64,000 nucleotides of DNA from contig NW_026570300.1 in NCBI RefSeq assembly GCF_019649055.1, forward strand, positions 1 to 64,000, in the 5' to 3' direction. Positions within the stretch are counted from its first letter, which is position 1. Each line of letters begins with the position of its first letter. Made by a program: the position numbers and the translations under genes. Shown here in pieces: positions 20,814-30,830 of this stretch. The notes beneath the pieces were generated by a model. That model made no database searches. It was not told the origin of the DNA and worked only from the letters and a program-made list of their open reading frames with translations. This DNA is from Paramacrobiotus metropolitanus. Its lineage: Eukaryota > Tardigrada > Eutardigrada > Parachela > Macrobiotidae.

Positions 20814-23800
20814 ATGCCCAAGCAGTGTTTATCGGAAGACGACATCCTGTCGCATCTCCCGTGTGCAGTGTATCTGCCCACGTCCATCTTCTACCGTCAT
20901 AAGCAGAAGCAGTTGGCAGTGTGCTCTAATCTTACCACTTCCACAGGGAGCAAGAAAGCCACTTCAAACAGTGTCTCGACACCATCGAGTAGTCCCCCGA
21001 AGAATGCTGCGAAGACCAAAGAGACGCCGCCGTTGGCCACTATTTCCACGGGTATGCAACGCAGAAATGCGCGTCTCTTGCAGGGGGGAAACAGGTCCAT
21101 GTTGTGCTTTGCAGACACGGAGAAAACGGCCCTGACGGGATCGGGAATCGCTCCGAAGAGCGTCCGCAAACCTCGTAAGACCAAAGCCAGTGCTGGTAAG
21201 GGGTAGCAAACTGTAAAAAATACTTGAAAATCCTTACCTACTTCTTATGAAAATAATAATAAGTAAATTCAATAGCATATTAATAAAACAAGAACACTAA
21301 AAATTTATAACCTAATTCATGGAAAAATAATTTAAGTACGGTACTACTATTCTTGATTACTGTAATTCTGCTACTCGTACTGAATTTATAAATTACAATC
21401 AGTTATGTCCATTATTCATAATAATTCATAAATTAATAACATAATAAGAATTTGCCAACGTTCTTAACATGATTTACAATAAAACAGTAATACATAAAAA
21501 ATTATCAAAATTATTAACAACGGTAATAAATGATTGTAATAATTACAATCATTTATTATTTTATTTATAAATTATTTAAAAATTCAGTAGCAGAATAATC
21601 ACGTAACGTAATTCGGGATAACTCATAAATACATATTTGATTGTGATGGTATTGCGGGATTTGCAGCGCAATCCGTACCCGAAGAGAACTTGCTGGTCCC
21701 CCGAGACTCTCCCTCCACCTCCCGCGCCTCCACATCCGCGCTCTCGTTGAAAGTCGTTCTGCGGAAGCCGCGCCTCGACGTCCCGGAGGATTCCCCGTCC
21801 CACTCCCCCTTGAGCACCGTCTCGGTGTCGCCGCCCGCCAGTGTCCTGCCCAGCGGTCGGAAGCGTCCAGCCGAGGGTGGATCCGGCGGACCGGGTCTGA
21901 AACGCCGCACCTCCTCCGTGATGATTGCCGAGTTAGGGGAGGATCGCTTCAACATGACGAAGAACATCTACGCCAGCGTTAGTCTGGCGAAACCCAAGAA
22001 GGAGGTGAAGGATTTGGGGGTGTGCCAGTGCTCGATGCCGCGGATACCCGGGGAGAAGGGCTGCGGGGAGACGTGTATGAACCGGCTGCTGTTTATTGAG
22101 TGTGATCCGGTGTCGTGCCCGACGGGCGAGCGCTGTTCCAATCAGGGGATTAGGAACGGGGAGTTTGTGAAGGATCTGGAGGTGTTCGATACGGAGAACA
22201 AGGGCCGAGGAGTGCGGACCCGCTCGCACATTAAAGCTGGTACGTAAAAAACTGAAATAAATTCCGAATTGCTACTCCTTTTTTGTGCCGGTGAATTTCG
22301 CTTGTTTTATGGAGCAGTTAACCCATATTTTAATTTAGTATCTCCCAGAATCCGTTCAAAAATGTGGTTGATCATCAACAGGCAGTTAATAGATCGTAGT
22401 CGAAGTACTATTTTGCCTACTCGTATTTCAGATCGAACCTCCAATAAAAACTTTAGCAACAGTTTACTTATCAAACTTCAAAACAACCAGAATTGCAAAC
22501 TCAAAATAATCACAAAAAGTTATCGATAATCAGCAATGTATGAAAGCGTTGCTGACGTATTAAAAGCGCTTTTACAGAAAAAGCATAGCTCGTACGCGAA
22601 ATTCGTCCTTCATAAAAATAGTGCACGCTACAGATGCAATAACTAAGCTATCTGCATTCTAAAGTACAACCGGAGTACGTCAAAACGGTCGGGGATAATT
22701 GCAGATTTAATTCAGTTCTGTTATTCTTTATGGTTATAGGTACACTGGTGTGTGAATACCGCGGTGAAGTGATTTCAGTGGAAAAGTTCAACACCCGAAT
22801 GAGCAAAGAATACAAGGAATCGCCACACCATTATTGTCTGAAGCTGGATGGGAACACCGTGATTGATGCGTACCAGTGCGGAAGTCTGGCGCGCTACATC
22901 AACCATTCGTGTGCGCCGAATTGTCACGTGGAGAAATGGACCGTCGATGGACAGCACCGGATGATCATCATCGCTTTCAAGGACGTTGCGGCTGGGGAAG
23001 AGATCACTTATGATTACAACTTTGACAACTACAGTCGCCAGGTACAGATTATTTTGGTGGTGTGAAAAAATTGTTATTTTAATTCACGCATCACGTATTT
23101 TTATAGCAAAAGTGTTATTGTGGAGCCAAATCGTGTCGCGGCATAATCGGCAGTAAAAAGCAGAAACTCAACGGTTTATTGATGATGAAGAAGGCCACGA
23201 CCGCGGACGTCGTCAATGGTCTGGATCGGGCCATGTCCGAGCGCTCGGATGTTTCGTCCCGGTCCGGAACGATCCTGACGTCACCGCCATCCATCGGTGT
23301 AATATCCAGGCCGGAGAAAACGGTCTGCATCCAGCGACGTTTATTGTTAGTACGGAATACGCGGAACACGATAAAAACGGGGACACAACGTGGGAGGGTG
23401 TACGATAGTGGCGATATGGATGTGCGTATGCCGCGTCCACCGTGGCAGAAGACGTTGGAATACGTAAAACCCGGTTCAAGACGCTCGGTAGGTTTCCGGT
23501 TTTTTCGTCTGATTTTTGTTGATATTTATTTTTTTCTTCGCAACTAAGCCGCGTGCTGTGACTTGTGAATTTATTTAACGAATTTCGTATTGAACTGGTT
23601 TACTGGATTTCTAGCTACAGCTTCTTTTCAGTTATTCAATTTTTATTACGTCTTTTTTATTTCTTCGGTATGATTTCATTTTATGTTTACTGATTTTTCT
23701 GTTAATATTCTTTTAAACAGCCGCTTGTTTTGATCTATTTCGGTTTATTAGAATGTTTGTCTGTTTGCAGCAAAAGCCGCCAATTCTTCCCAGCGCTCCG

Positions 23801-26439
23801 TACTTCTTGCAGACCGTCAAGCAGGCTGTGGAGAGCGACGCGGAGAGGAACAGTCTGCCTTTGGAATCTCCTACCAGCACCGACGGCTTCTTTGTGCCGC
23901 AGAATGAACACTTTCCCGCCAGTCATTTTCAGCCGGTTCACTGGGAGCCCAGTCAGGAGGATGTGTCTATGTTCACCCGGGAGTATCACGAGCAAGTGAT
24001 CCGGTGCGCGTGCAATGGATTTCTCGATGAAGGCCATCAGATCGAGTGTGAATTTTGCAAGGTAATGAATGGGCTTCCAAAATCGCTGCCTGTTTTTAGC
24101 ATAGTTTGCAGTAGAAAAAAAACTTAATTCTCTGTAATAAGATCTAAAGCGCCTAAGCTTACAAAAGGACTTGCACTTCTAAAAAGTTATGGAGACGCAG
24201 TTTTTGTGCCTATAAACAGGTAGTTGGCGTTTGGTTGGCGGATTTACTTACTAAAAAATAGAATTGGCTGTTGGGATAGAGTTCTTGTTTGCAATCGTAG
24301 AGAAATGGCGCATTTTCAACCTTGCATACTTCTGTACGTTCTGCTTATAATTCGGGATTTTGAACATTCCAATTTACGGGATATTATCCATAATACGACC
24401 AGTTTAATATCTAAACGCTTTCTGGAAAATGCGAAAAACTTTTGCCAGAGAAGTGCAGATTTGACAAGTGTAATTTCCATTTTGGAATAATTGGTATAGA
24501 CATTAGATATTTTGGGCGTCGCATTCTCCAATGGTTTCTCGTAAATTTTCCGCATACATTGTGACTGATTTTGCAGTGCTGGCAGCATACCGAATGTATG
24601 GGTCTAATCGCCAAGAATCTCAACGAGTTCACATACCAGTGCGAACGCTGCTCCCCGCGTCCCATCCCCCGCGAAATCCCGCAGAACCTCCCGCACAGCA
24701 GCAATCCCGACAACCTCGATCTCTACGTCTCCCTGATGGTGCCCAACATTCAGGACTTCCAGCTGCGGGTGGGTGACTGTGTGTACCTCACCCCGAACCG
24801 GCGGCCGCCGCCCTCGCGGGACACCGTGTACAATCTGCGGGAATTGGATCTGCTGCGCATTGATAAGATGTTCGTGGATGCGGATGGCACGAAGCGGGCG
24901 TACGGGCAGCCGTTTCTCTGGCCGCATGAGACCATTCACGAAGCGACGCGGTCCTTCTACAAAAACGAGTTGATTTATGCGCCGGCCTTCGCCGAGTCGG
25001 TGGCGCTGGAGGCGGTGCTGGGGAGGTTCTGTGTTATGGAGTCGCAGTTGTTCGTCAAGGGGAAGCCACGGGAATTCCCCCTGGAGCACTGCTATATCTG
25101 TGAATGGAAGTACCATAAGACGACAAATATCTTCTCGCGGATTATGCTGAAGGATAGGTAAAGCATACAGCAGTGTATTCGTGTTGCGATAGTTGTATCA
25201 AGTCGAAATAAAAAATAAAAGATAGTTAAAATTGTAAATCAAATGTTATCGAGCGACGTGATAATTTAAAAATTGAAAATAACTGTGAAGCTATTGGTGA
25301 ATGTGAATTGTGGATGGGTAGTATGACGGTGTAAATTTGTAGGTACGAAGCAGTAGTAGCTGCAGTACTGTATTAGTTTTTGTTTCTGCAGGAGGTTTGC
25401 TTTCTCTTTAGTCTACAATTAATATTATTAGGATTTAATTTCCGGTTGATGCTAGCTTTGGGAGTGCTTCTCACTCCGAAATTGTTTATTAAGATTATAT
25501 GTTTACTAGCCAGTGAAGATTATCAACTTAACTCGCATAATTTTTGGGCCGCCAGTGTTTTTTTCCGAAATAGTTCTTGATTATTGTGGCGGTTTCGTAG
25601 TCTGTACTAATAATACGGATGAAAACCGTAGTGTAATGAGTAGTTGACTGGTTTGGTGTGATATATAATGCCGCTCATTTTCCCGGGCGCCGTCTGCTGT
25701 ACAAGAGAAAACATCATATATATTTTTTGCGTTACATTTTCCGGCTACTCGCTCTATGTATGCCGCTCTATGTAAGCCGAACGTATGCCGTTTGAGAAGC
25801 CCACAGATGTTTAATTAAATTCGTCAAATTAGCACCGGATTTTTTGTGGTTGATATTGATTGTGAATGCAATTGCAGGGTCCCGATGAACATGAACAAAT
25901 TCTACTTTGAAACGTACACCGAGCGGCTGAGCCTGAAGAAAAACTACAGACCTCATAAGGTGCCCGTGCTGAAAAAGAAATTGAAGGCCGATGCTGCCAA
26001 AAGGAAACAAGAAGACGATTCGCGGCGGATATCGGATCTTATGGTACGTTTAGGTTTCTGTGAATCAATGTTATGCCAGTACACTACGATTTCTGCATGG
26101 TACACCAAAAAACTTAGTCTTAGAAATTTAAATATCGAGCGACGTGATGATTTGGAAATTGAAACAACTGAATCTTAGCATGCGAGCTATCAAGATAAAA
26201 ACTAAAAGAAAAATTATGGGGAATGTAGAGAATTTCGGTGTGGTGAGGTAAATTTAACAATATTAGACAAAAATAATATTAATAATTTTTATTATCAAAG
26301 AATATGATTTTTGCTCTTTTTGCAGAAGGAAAGGTGTGAGAATATCCAGAAAATTACAACCAAGCTGATACAGAACAGTACGCACAGATCGGGAATAACC
26401 GTCAAACAAGGAAACCGTGGACGTTCCAAGGCGGATTAA
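20814..26439 (+). CDS. ash1: ASH1-type histone H3K36 methyltransferase (AWS-SET-postSET-PHD-BAH)
   Basis: Eight exons join in phase: 20814-21195, 21667-22239, 22740-23041, 23107-23487, 23771-24061, 24577-25157, 25878-26043 and 26326-26439, giving 929 residues if translation starts at 20814. AWS: 'VCQCSMPRIPGEKGCGETC' and 'CDPVSCPTGERCSNQ'. SET: 'CEYRGEVIS', 'RYINHSCAPNC' and 'GEEITYDYNF'. Post-SET: 'CYCGAKSCRGIIG'. PHD: 'IRCACNGFLDEG', 'CEFC', 'CWQHTECMG' and 'CERC'. BAH starts at 'LRVGDCVYLTP'. ASH1 dimethylates H3K36 in the nucleus and keeps active genes free of Polycomb silencing. Only about 100 residues separate post-SET from PHD, so the bromodomain known in vertebrate ASH1L is absent. 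The start is uncertain (see the upstream gene). Confidence 0.92.
21524..21558. repeat. 17-bp-arm AT-rich palindrome in an ASH1 intron
   Basis: Perfect inverted arms of 17 bases flank a single central A. It lies about 110 bp before the exon that encodes the AWS domain, in an AT-rich intron. It could form a cruciform or RNA hairpin near the splice acceptor. Confidence 0.8.
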
Positions 26440-27389
26440 TACGATGTGTTGGCCTTTGAAGTGGTCTCTGCTCATTTGACTGGTCGCCTGCCTATTGCAG
26501 CTGTATTGGGTCTTTTCCGGGGGAAACTCTTCCAGATTTCCGGGGACACTGCGGGACATTTTTGACATTGTACATTTTGGATGGAGAAAAAGGCAGTTTA
26601 TACAGGCTCTTGTTGTTTGCCCGTTATAGTATTTGTATCACGTTTCCTCTGCAGTAATCTTCATCAGACGTATCAGGGAGAATTTATATTACGTTTACAG
26701 GGGGTATTATTTTTTGGTGGTTTTATGAAGGTAGCTATACAGAAATTTTTCTTTTTGTTTTTTAAACGAAGTTTTAAGATTTTACTTTTTCCGTGTGGCA
26801 TATGTGTGTCGTGTCTTTTCTAAATTTATTTATTTTTTATGTTTATTTTCTTTCCCGTGTGTGTTCTTTTAAAATACCCGTCGTTCGTTGATGTACATAA
26901 ACTGAATCGGAATGATACTTGTGCTAATAAAAATTAAAGTTGACAGATTGCTAATCGCATAGTTTAAAGTAATCGTTCCGCACCGCGCGAGTTTGGAAAG
27001 AGGAAACTCTTTTTCCAACAATTTTCATTTAGCCGGAATCCATAAATCAATCAATTTGTACCAATCAGTGAATTATTCAATAATGTGAGAATTACAGTAT
27101 GTAACTGATGCAAGCTGGTAAAAGTTTCATTTTTCAATTTTGTATTTTCATACACAACAAATCTTTCATATTTTCTATGACAAAAGATCAGATCGTAAGG
27201 TCACTTTTTAGCTCGTTTTGCAATCATGCACAGAGAACCGTCAAACTCGCGCAAGTAATAACGTACTTAATTTGCATTGACATGTTTTAAATGAAATAAT
27301 CAACAAACGTATAATATTTCATAGCACTATAAAAATATTAAATAATACTGTACAGTAAAAATAATCAACAACGACCAGATGACAAATTC
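26440..27389. other. Tail-to-tail 3' UTR region
   Basis: The region between the stops of ASH1 (plus) and the SANT gene (minus). T-rich sequence and an AATAAA at about 26928 would serve the ASH1 transcript. No coding frame was supported. Confidence 0.5.
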
Positions 27390-28887
27390 TCAGCCATCGG
27401 CATTCAGTTTCTTGGTTAACAGTTGGAAGAGGACCTGTTGCTGCTGCTTCATCGTCTCCAGATGCTGTGTCCGTTCGGCGATCTCCAGATCCTGTTTCCG
27501 CCGTTCCATGTCCAGTTTCTCGCGCTCCAGACTCACCTTGCGCGTCTCCATCTCCACTTTGTCGGCTTCGATCTTGAGGCGCAGTTCTTCCAGTTCGGTG
27601 TCTTTTTTGAACTTGAGTTCGCTCAGCTGGACTTTGCGCATTTCGAGATCGAGGTGTTCGCGCATTAGCGCTAATTTCTGTTTCTGATACATTCCCTGGT
27701 CACCGGTGTCGGCAAAGAGACGCTGGATCTTGAAGGAGGAGCCAGGAGATCGGCGGATTCCACGATGGTCTCATCTAGAGAAAATCAATAATTAAATTAA
27801 TTAAACTTTATTGAAGTTTTCCAAAATTACAAAAACTTAATTTTAAAAAAAATTTTTTAAATTATGTACTATATTAAAACAGAAATTTTAGTTTTAAATT
27901 CCAGCTTTAAAATTAATCGACAAAAAATCTGTAAAGTAATTAAAAAATTGACTAAAAATGTTATTAATATTAATGCATATGCTTACCGTGTGTCCGCTTA
28001 TTAGACTGGACATAGGCCACGCTGTCGGCCGTGAGCGGCATCGCGGTAACCGTCTGCCGGATGACCGGTTTCCGTTCTACCGGTGGGCGCGGACTGCGGT
28101 CCGTTTTGATCTCACCGACAATGGACACGCCGCCATTGCTCTTCAGCCGGATGACCTCCTCCAGCAGCTGCATCATCTCGGCGTTGGTCTGCATCGTCTG
28201 ACCGCACACCGACTTGCGCATGGCATCTTCCGACTGCATCGTACGCAGCAGCCGGGCCAAGCGATCCTACAATCAAGATGGAAACACACATTACAATCAC
28301 GACCATTCGTAGAGCAGTGGCACGGGGTGAATGCATTATTCGAGCTTGGATTATAAAAGCCGTACTTCAGTCACAATACACTGAAATTTCGTTAACTGTT
28401 AAACAAAATTTTATTCTCATTCATCGTGTGATGTTGCGCGCACTTTTTCACAGATTATTTTCTGCACCCATTGAAAATAAATACTATGTACACGCGCAAG
28501 CGCTAATCCAAATAATCATCTAAATAATATAATCTGTACTCGTCAGTGAAAAACAAAAAGATTTTTTATCTACTCTGTATGCTAATTTTTATTAATGGCA
28601 TTCATAAATCATAATAATACCTGACAGCTTTTAATGGTGCAGTCGTAGCCCATCTCGTGCAGCGCCGTCTCGATCTCATCCCACACCGCGCCCCGCTGTC
28701 CGCGCACCCCGAAGGGATTCCGCTCGACAATCAGATGCAGCAGCGCCATGTCCTCCTCCACGGTGAAGTGGTGCCGGCCCTTATTCCCGTTGCCGGTGCT
28801 CAGGGGGATGCCGGACGTCTCCTCTTCGTTCGTCGCCGACGGTGAATTCGCCTCGGTGCCATTGTGGGTGACGATAAACTCCTCCAT
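27390..28887 (-). CDS. Myb/SANT-like DNA-binding protein with C-terminal coiled coil
   Basis: Three exons: 28887-28621, 28266-27987, and a last exon ending at 27390, giving about 308 residues. Residues about 36-92 form a Myb/SANT-like trihelix ('HHFTVEEDMALLHLIVERNPF', 'AVWDEIETALHEMG', then 'CQDRLARLL' across the first intron) with the spaced aromatic/hydrophobic core of the fold. The last exon is a charged coiled coil of about 100 residues ('EMRKVQLSELKFKKDTELEE' onward) that probably mediates dimerisation. This layout is common in metazoan transcription-factor-like and transposon-derived proteins; the target is unknown. The best-looking acceptor for exon 3 (CTCTAG, exon from 27774) puts the coiled coil out of frame. 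A second AG five bases on (exon from 27769) keeps it open and is used here. Confidence 0.75.
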
Positions 28888-29303
28888 CCTGAATGGTCAA
28901 ATAAAAGTGCCGCAAATCTACGAGCTACAGCCACCATTGCAGAGCAACACTAGAAAAACCCTTGCCAGCAACCGGAAATGTGAGTTCACATTTGATACAA
29001 AAATAAAAAAAAATTATTCCAAAAAATTGTAAAATCAATGTTGCCGTTTACAGTTAACCGTAGTTAGCTGGTACGTATTTATATATAGTATATTTTCCGT
29101 TACATCTTCCTGTCAGTATTCTCCTAGGAGAGAAAAAAGCAACAGGAAACCACCCAAAAAATAATACTAAAATTAATTATGCTTTTCTTAATCGTTGGTT
29201 TCTTTCGCTTGTATTATCAAAAATCTTGTGACCATAGAATGAATTATTATAATTTCCAATGCTTTTGGTACACTCAAACGTAAACGATTATCGAACTGCA
29301 ACT

Positions 29304-29472
29304 GAAAAAAGAATTCCCGCGAAGCAGCTAAGGAGAAGTCGCGAGAAGCAGCTAAGGAGATCCTTTTGAAATCTGCTCAAATGAAAATTCAAAATGATAC
29401 GGGTTTTCTCACCTCTTTGTTCAGAAATCAGAATCCAAATGGAAAGATGAGAGAGTCCTTCAAGTCACTTTG
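29304..29472 (+). pseudogene. Short coding-like fragment, unknown
   Basis: An open plus-strand stretch of about 55 codons follows an in-frame stop, starts without an ATG and encodes a charged helix with a repeated 'SREAAKE' word, ending at a TGA. Its composition is more protein-like than the flanks. No family was recognised. It could be an exon of an undetected gene or a relic of a mobile element. Confidence 0.25.
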
Positions 29473-29577
29473 ACTCGGATAAAACCACTAATAACGGCTG
29501 ATGATTAGCTGGCAAAATAGACAAGACTGGGTTCGAGTCCGCTGACTTGAAAGTTTCATCCGAATGAGTCCTCTCAC

Positions 29578-29709
29578 ATGTCAGCAGACGTCAAAGACGA
29601 CTTCGAGCACACAGCACGCGCCCTTGTGCAGCTCGAATCACTGAACCGAAGCCCGAACAACGAGTCATACGAAAGAGTCACGCCCACCACACCTCCAGGC
29701 CCGCAGTGA
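29578..29709 (+). CDS. Small hypothetical ORF, 43 residues, GC-rich
   Basis: A plus-strand ATG opens a 43-residue hydrophilic frame beginning MSADVKDDFEHTARALVQLE and ending in a Thr/Pro-rich tail. GC content is much higher than in the surrounding sequence and stays high for another 80 bases after the stop, where two other frames are open, as if the original frame had been lost. It may be a decayed gag-like or host gene fragment. I do not recognise it. Confidence 0.3.
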   Translation: MSADVKDDFEHTARALVQLESLNRSPNNESYERVTPTTPPGPQ

Positions 29710-29889
29710 CGCTCAATCCAACCGCCCCCGGCTGCCAGCCGGCCCAGGCCATCAGCGGTGGACGGAGAGCACACCGAGCAATTCGGTAAATCAATCTAGT
29801 GAATTTACAGTGGAATTTTGCTATGCATCCATTAATGCAAAAGACAGTTGAAATGGAAATGAAGTCAGAAGAACGCGGCTTTTACTTAC

Positions 29890-30430
29890 ATTTGTCTGAG
29901 CTGCAGCACCGGGATAACATACCGAGGCGGTGAGCAGGCGACAAGTATTGACAATGCTTTATCAATGTGACTGCTGCCAAATACGCAAATTTAAATATTC
30001 AAAATGTTTAACTTTGTTCTTAAGCAGTGTATCCATGTTGAAAAATTTATAATAATATTTACTTTAGGCAGTATGAATGCAGGTTTTTTGTTTTCAGCCA
30101 AAGAAAGTGTTATATGATAGAAATTAGCATACCCGTCTATGGCAGACCTGGTGCTGGCTTTTCTCTATTTTCTCGTAGAAGACTATGTTAACTCGGAGAG
30201 TCATATCATTACTCTGCAATCAAAATAAATAACTCCATGCATACCGTTTAAAAGTATATATTATTATGTATTTTCTGCCTATGTACAATTTTGCTAGAAC
30301 AACAAGTTAAACATTTTGAATCATTTAAAATTTGCACGTAATTTGGCAGTCACATTGAGTAAAGCATTGTCAGTACTGCCGTCGCCTGCTCACCGCCTCG
30401 GTATATCCCGGTGCTGCGGCTCAGACAAAT
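29890..30430. mobile_element. Foldback/MITE-like element with about 133-bp terminal inverted repeats
   Basis: The left arm (about 29890-30022, beginning atttgtctgag) and the right arm (about 30294-30430, ending ctcagacaaat) are inverted copies of each other at roughly 85-90 percent identity by eye, with small indels. Shared blocks include ataccgaggcggtgagcagg, gacaatgcttta and aaaatgtttaactt. About 270 bp of AT-rich unique sequence lies between and encodes no protein. Size, arms and lack of coding capacity fit a non-autonomous DNA element. No convincing target-site duplication is visible. It ends about 400 bp upstream of the SCOT start codon. Confidence 0.8.
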
Positions 30431-30830
30431 TCTAAGATAAAATTGCCACAAACGATACTTCTGCACTGTTAGTATATCTGCTCTCGTCAGAACACGCTTT
30501 TTACGATTGCGCACTGCGCAGATCACCTGCAGGAAAACATTTTTTTCGTCGGTAAAAATGTGAAAATCTGGCAACGATTTTGATTGATTGCTCCTAAATC
30601 ATCCTGCACAAAGCTATCCTGACTGTGAATTTTACTCCTGTTTATTTCCATCTGTATGATTATCGCTGGCAGTACCAGCTGAAGCATGTGAATCGTACCT
30701 GAAAAACTTACGAAAATAATCTGACTATTGCATTTGCGTGCTTCGACTACATCGCTTGTGTGTACTTATTGCAGCAACCTTTGGCAGCTAATTTTAATTT
30801 CCCCAGTTTCCCTCCCAAATCGTGCAGACC

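Larger units (their letters stand above)
28888..29889. other. Intergenic stretch with coding-like fragments
   Basis: The promoter side of the SANT gene. Two plus-strand fragments look coding in composition and are listed separately. The rest is AT-rich with no recognised feature. A duplicated 16-bp gaagcagctaaggaga word occurs at about 29320-29360. Confidence 0.4.

Noticed and set aside
29460-29550. tRNA-like stretch: 7-bp acceptor-like stem (tcaagtc/gacttga) and a T-arm-like ggttcgagtcc
   Set aside because: No acceptable D-arm or A box and no anticodon stem of standard form could be fitted in the 91 bases, so it is not called a tRNA; a tRNA-derived relic remains possible.
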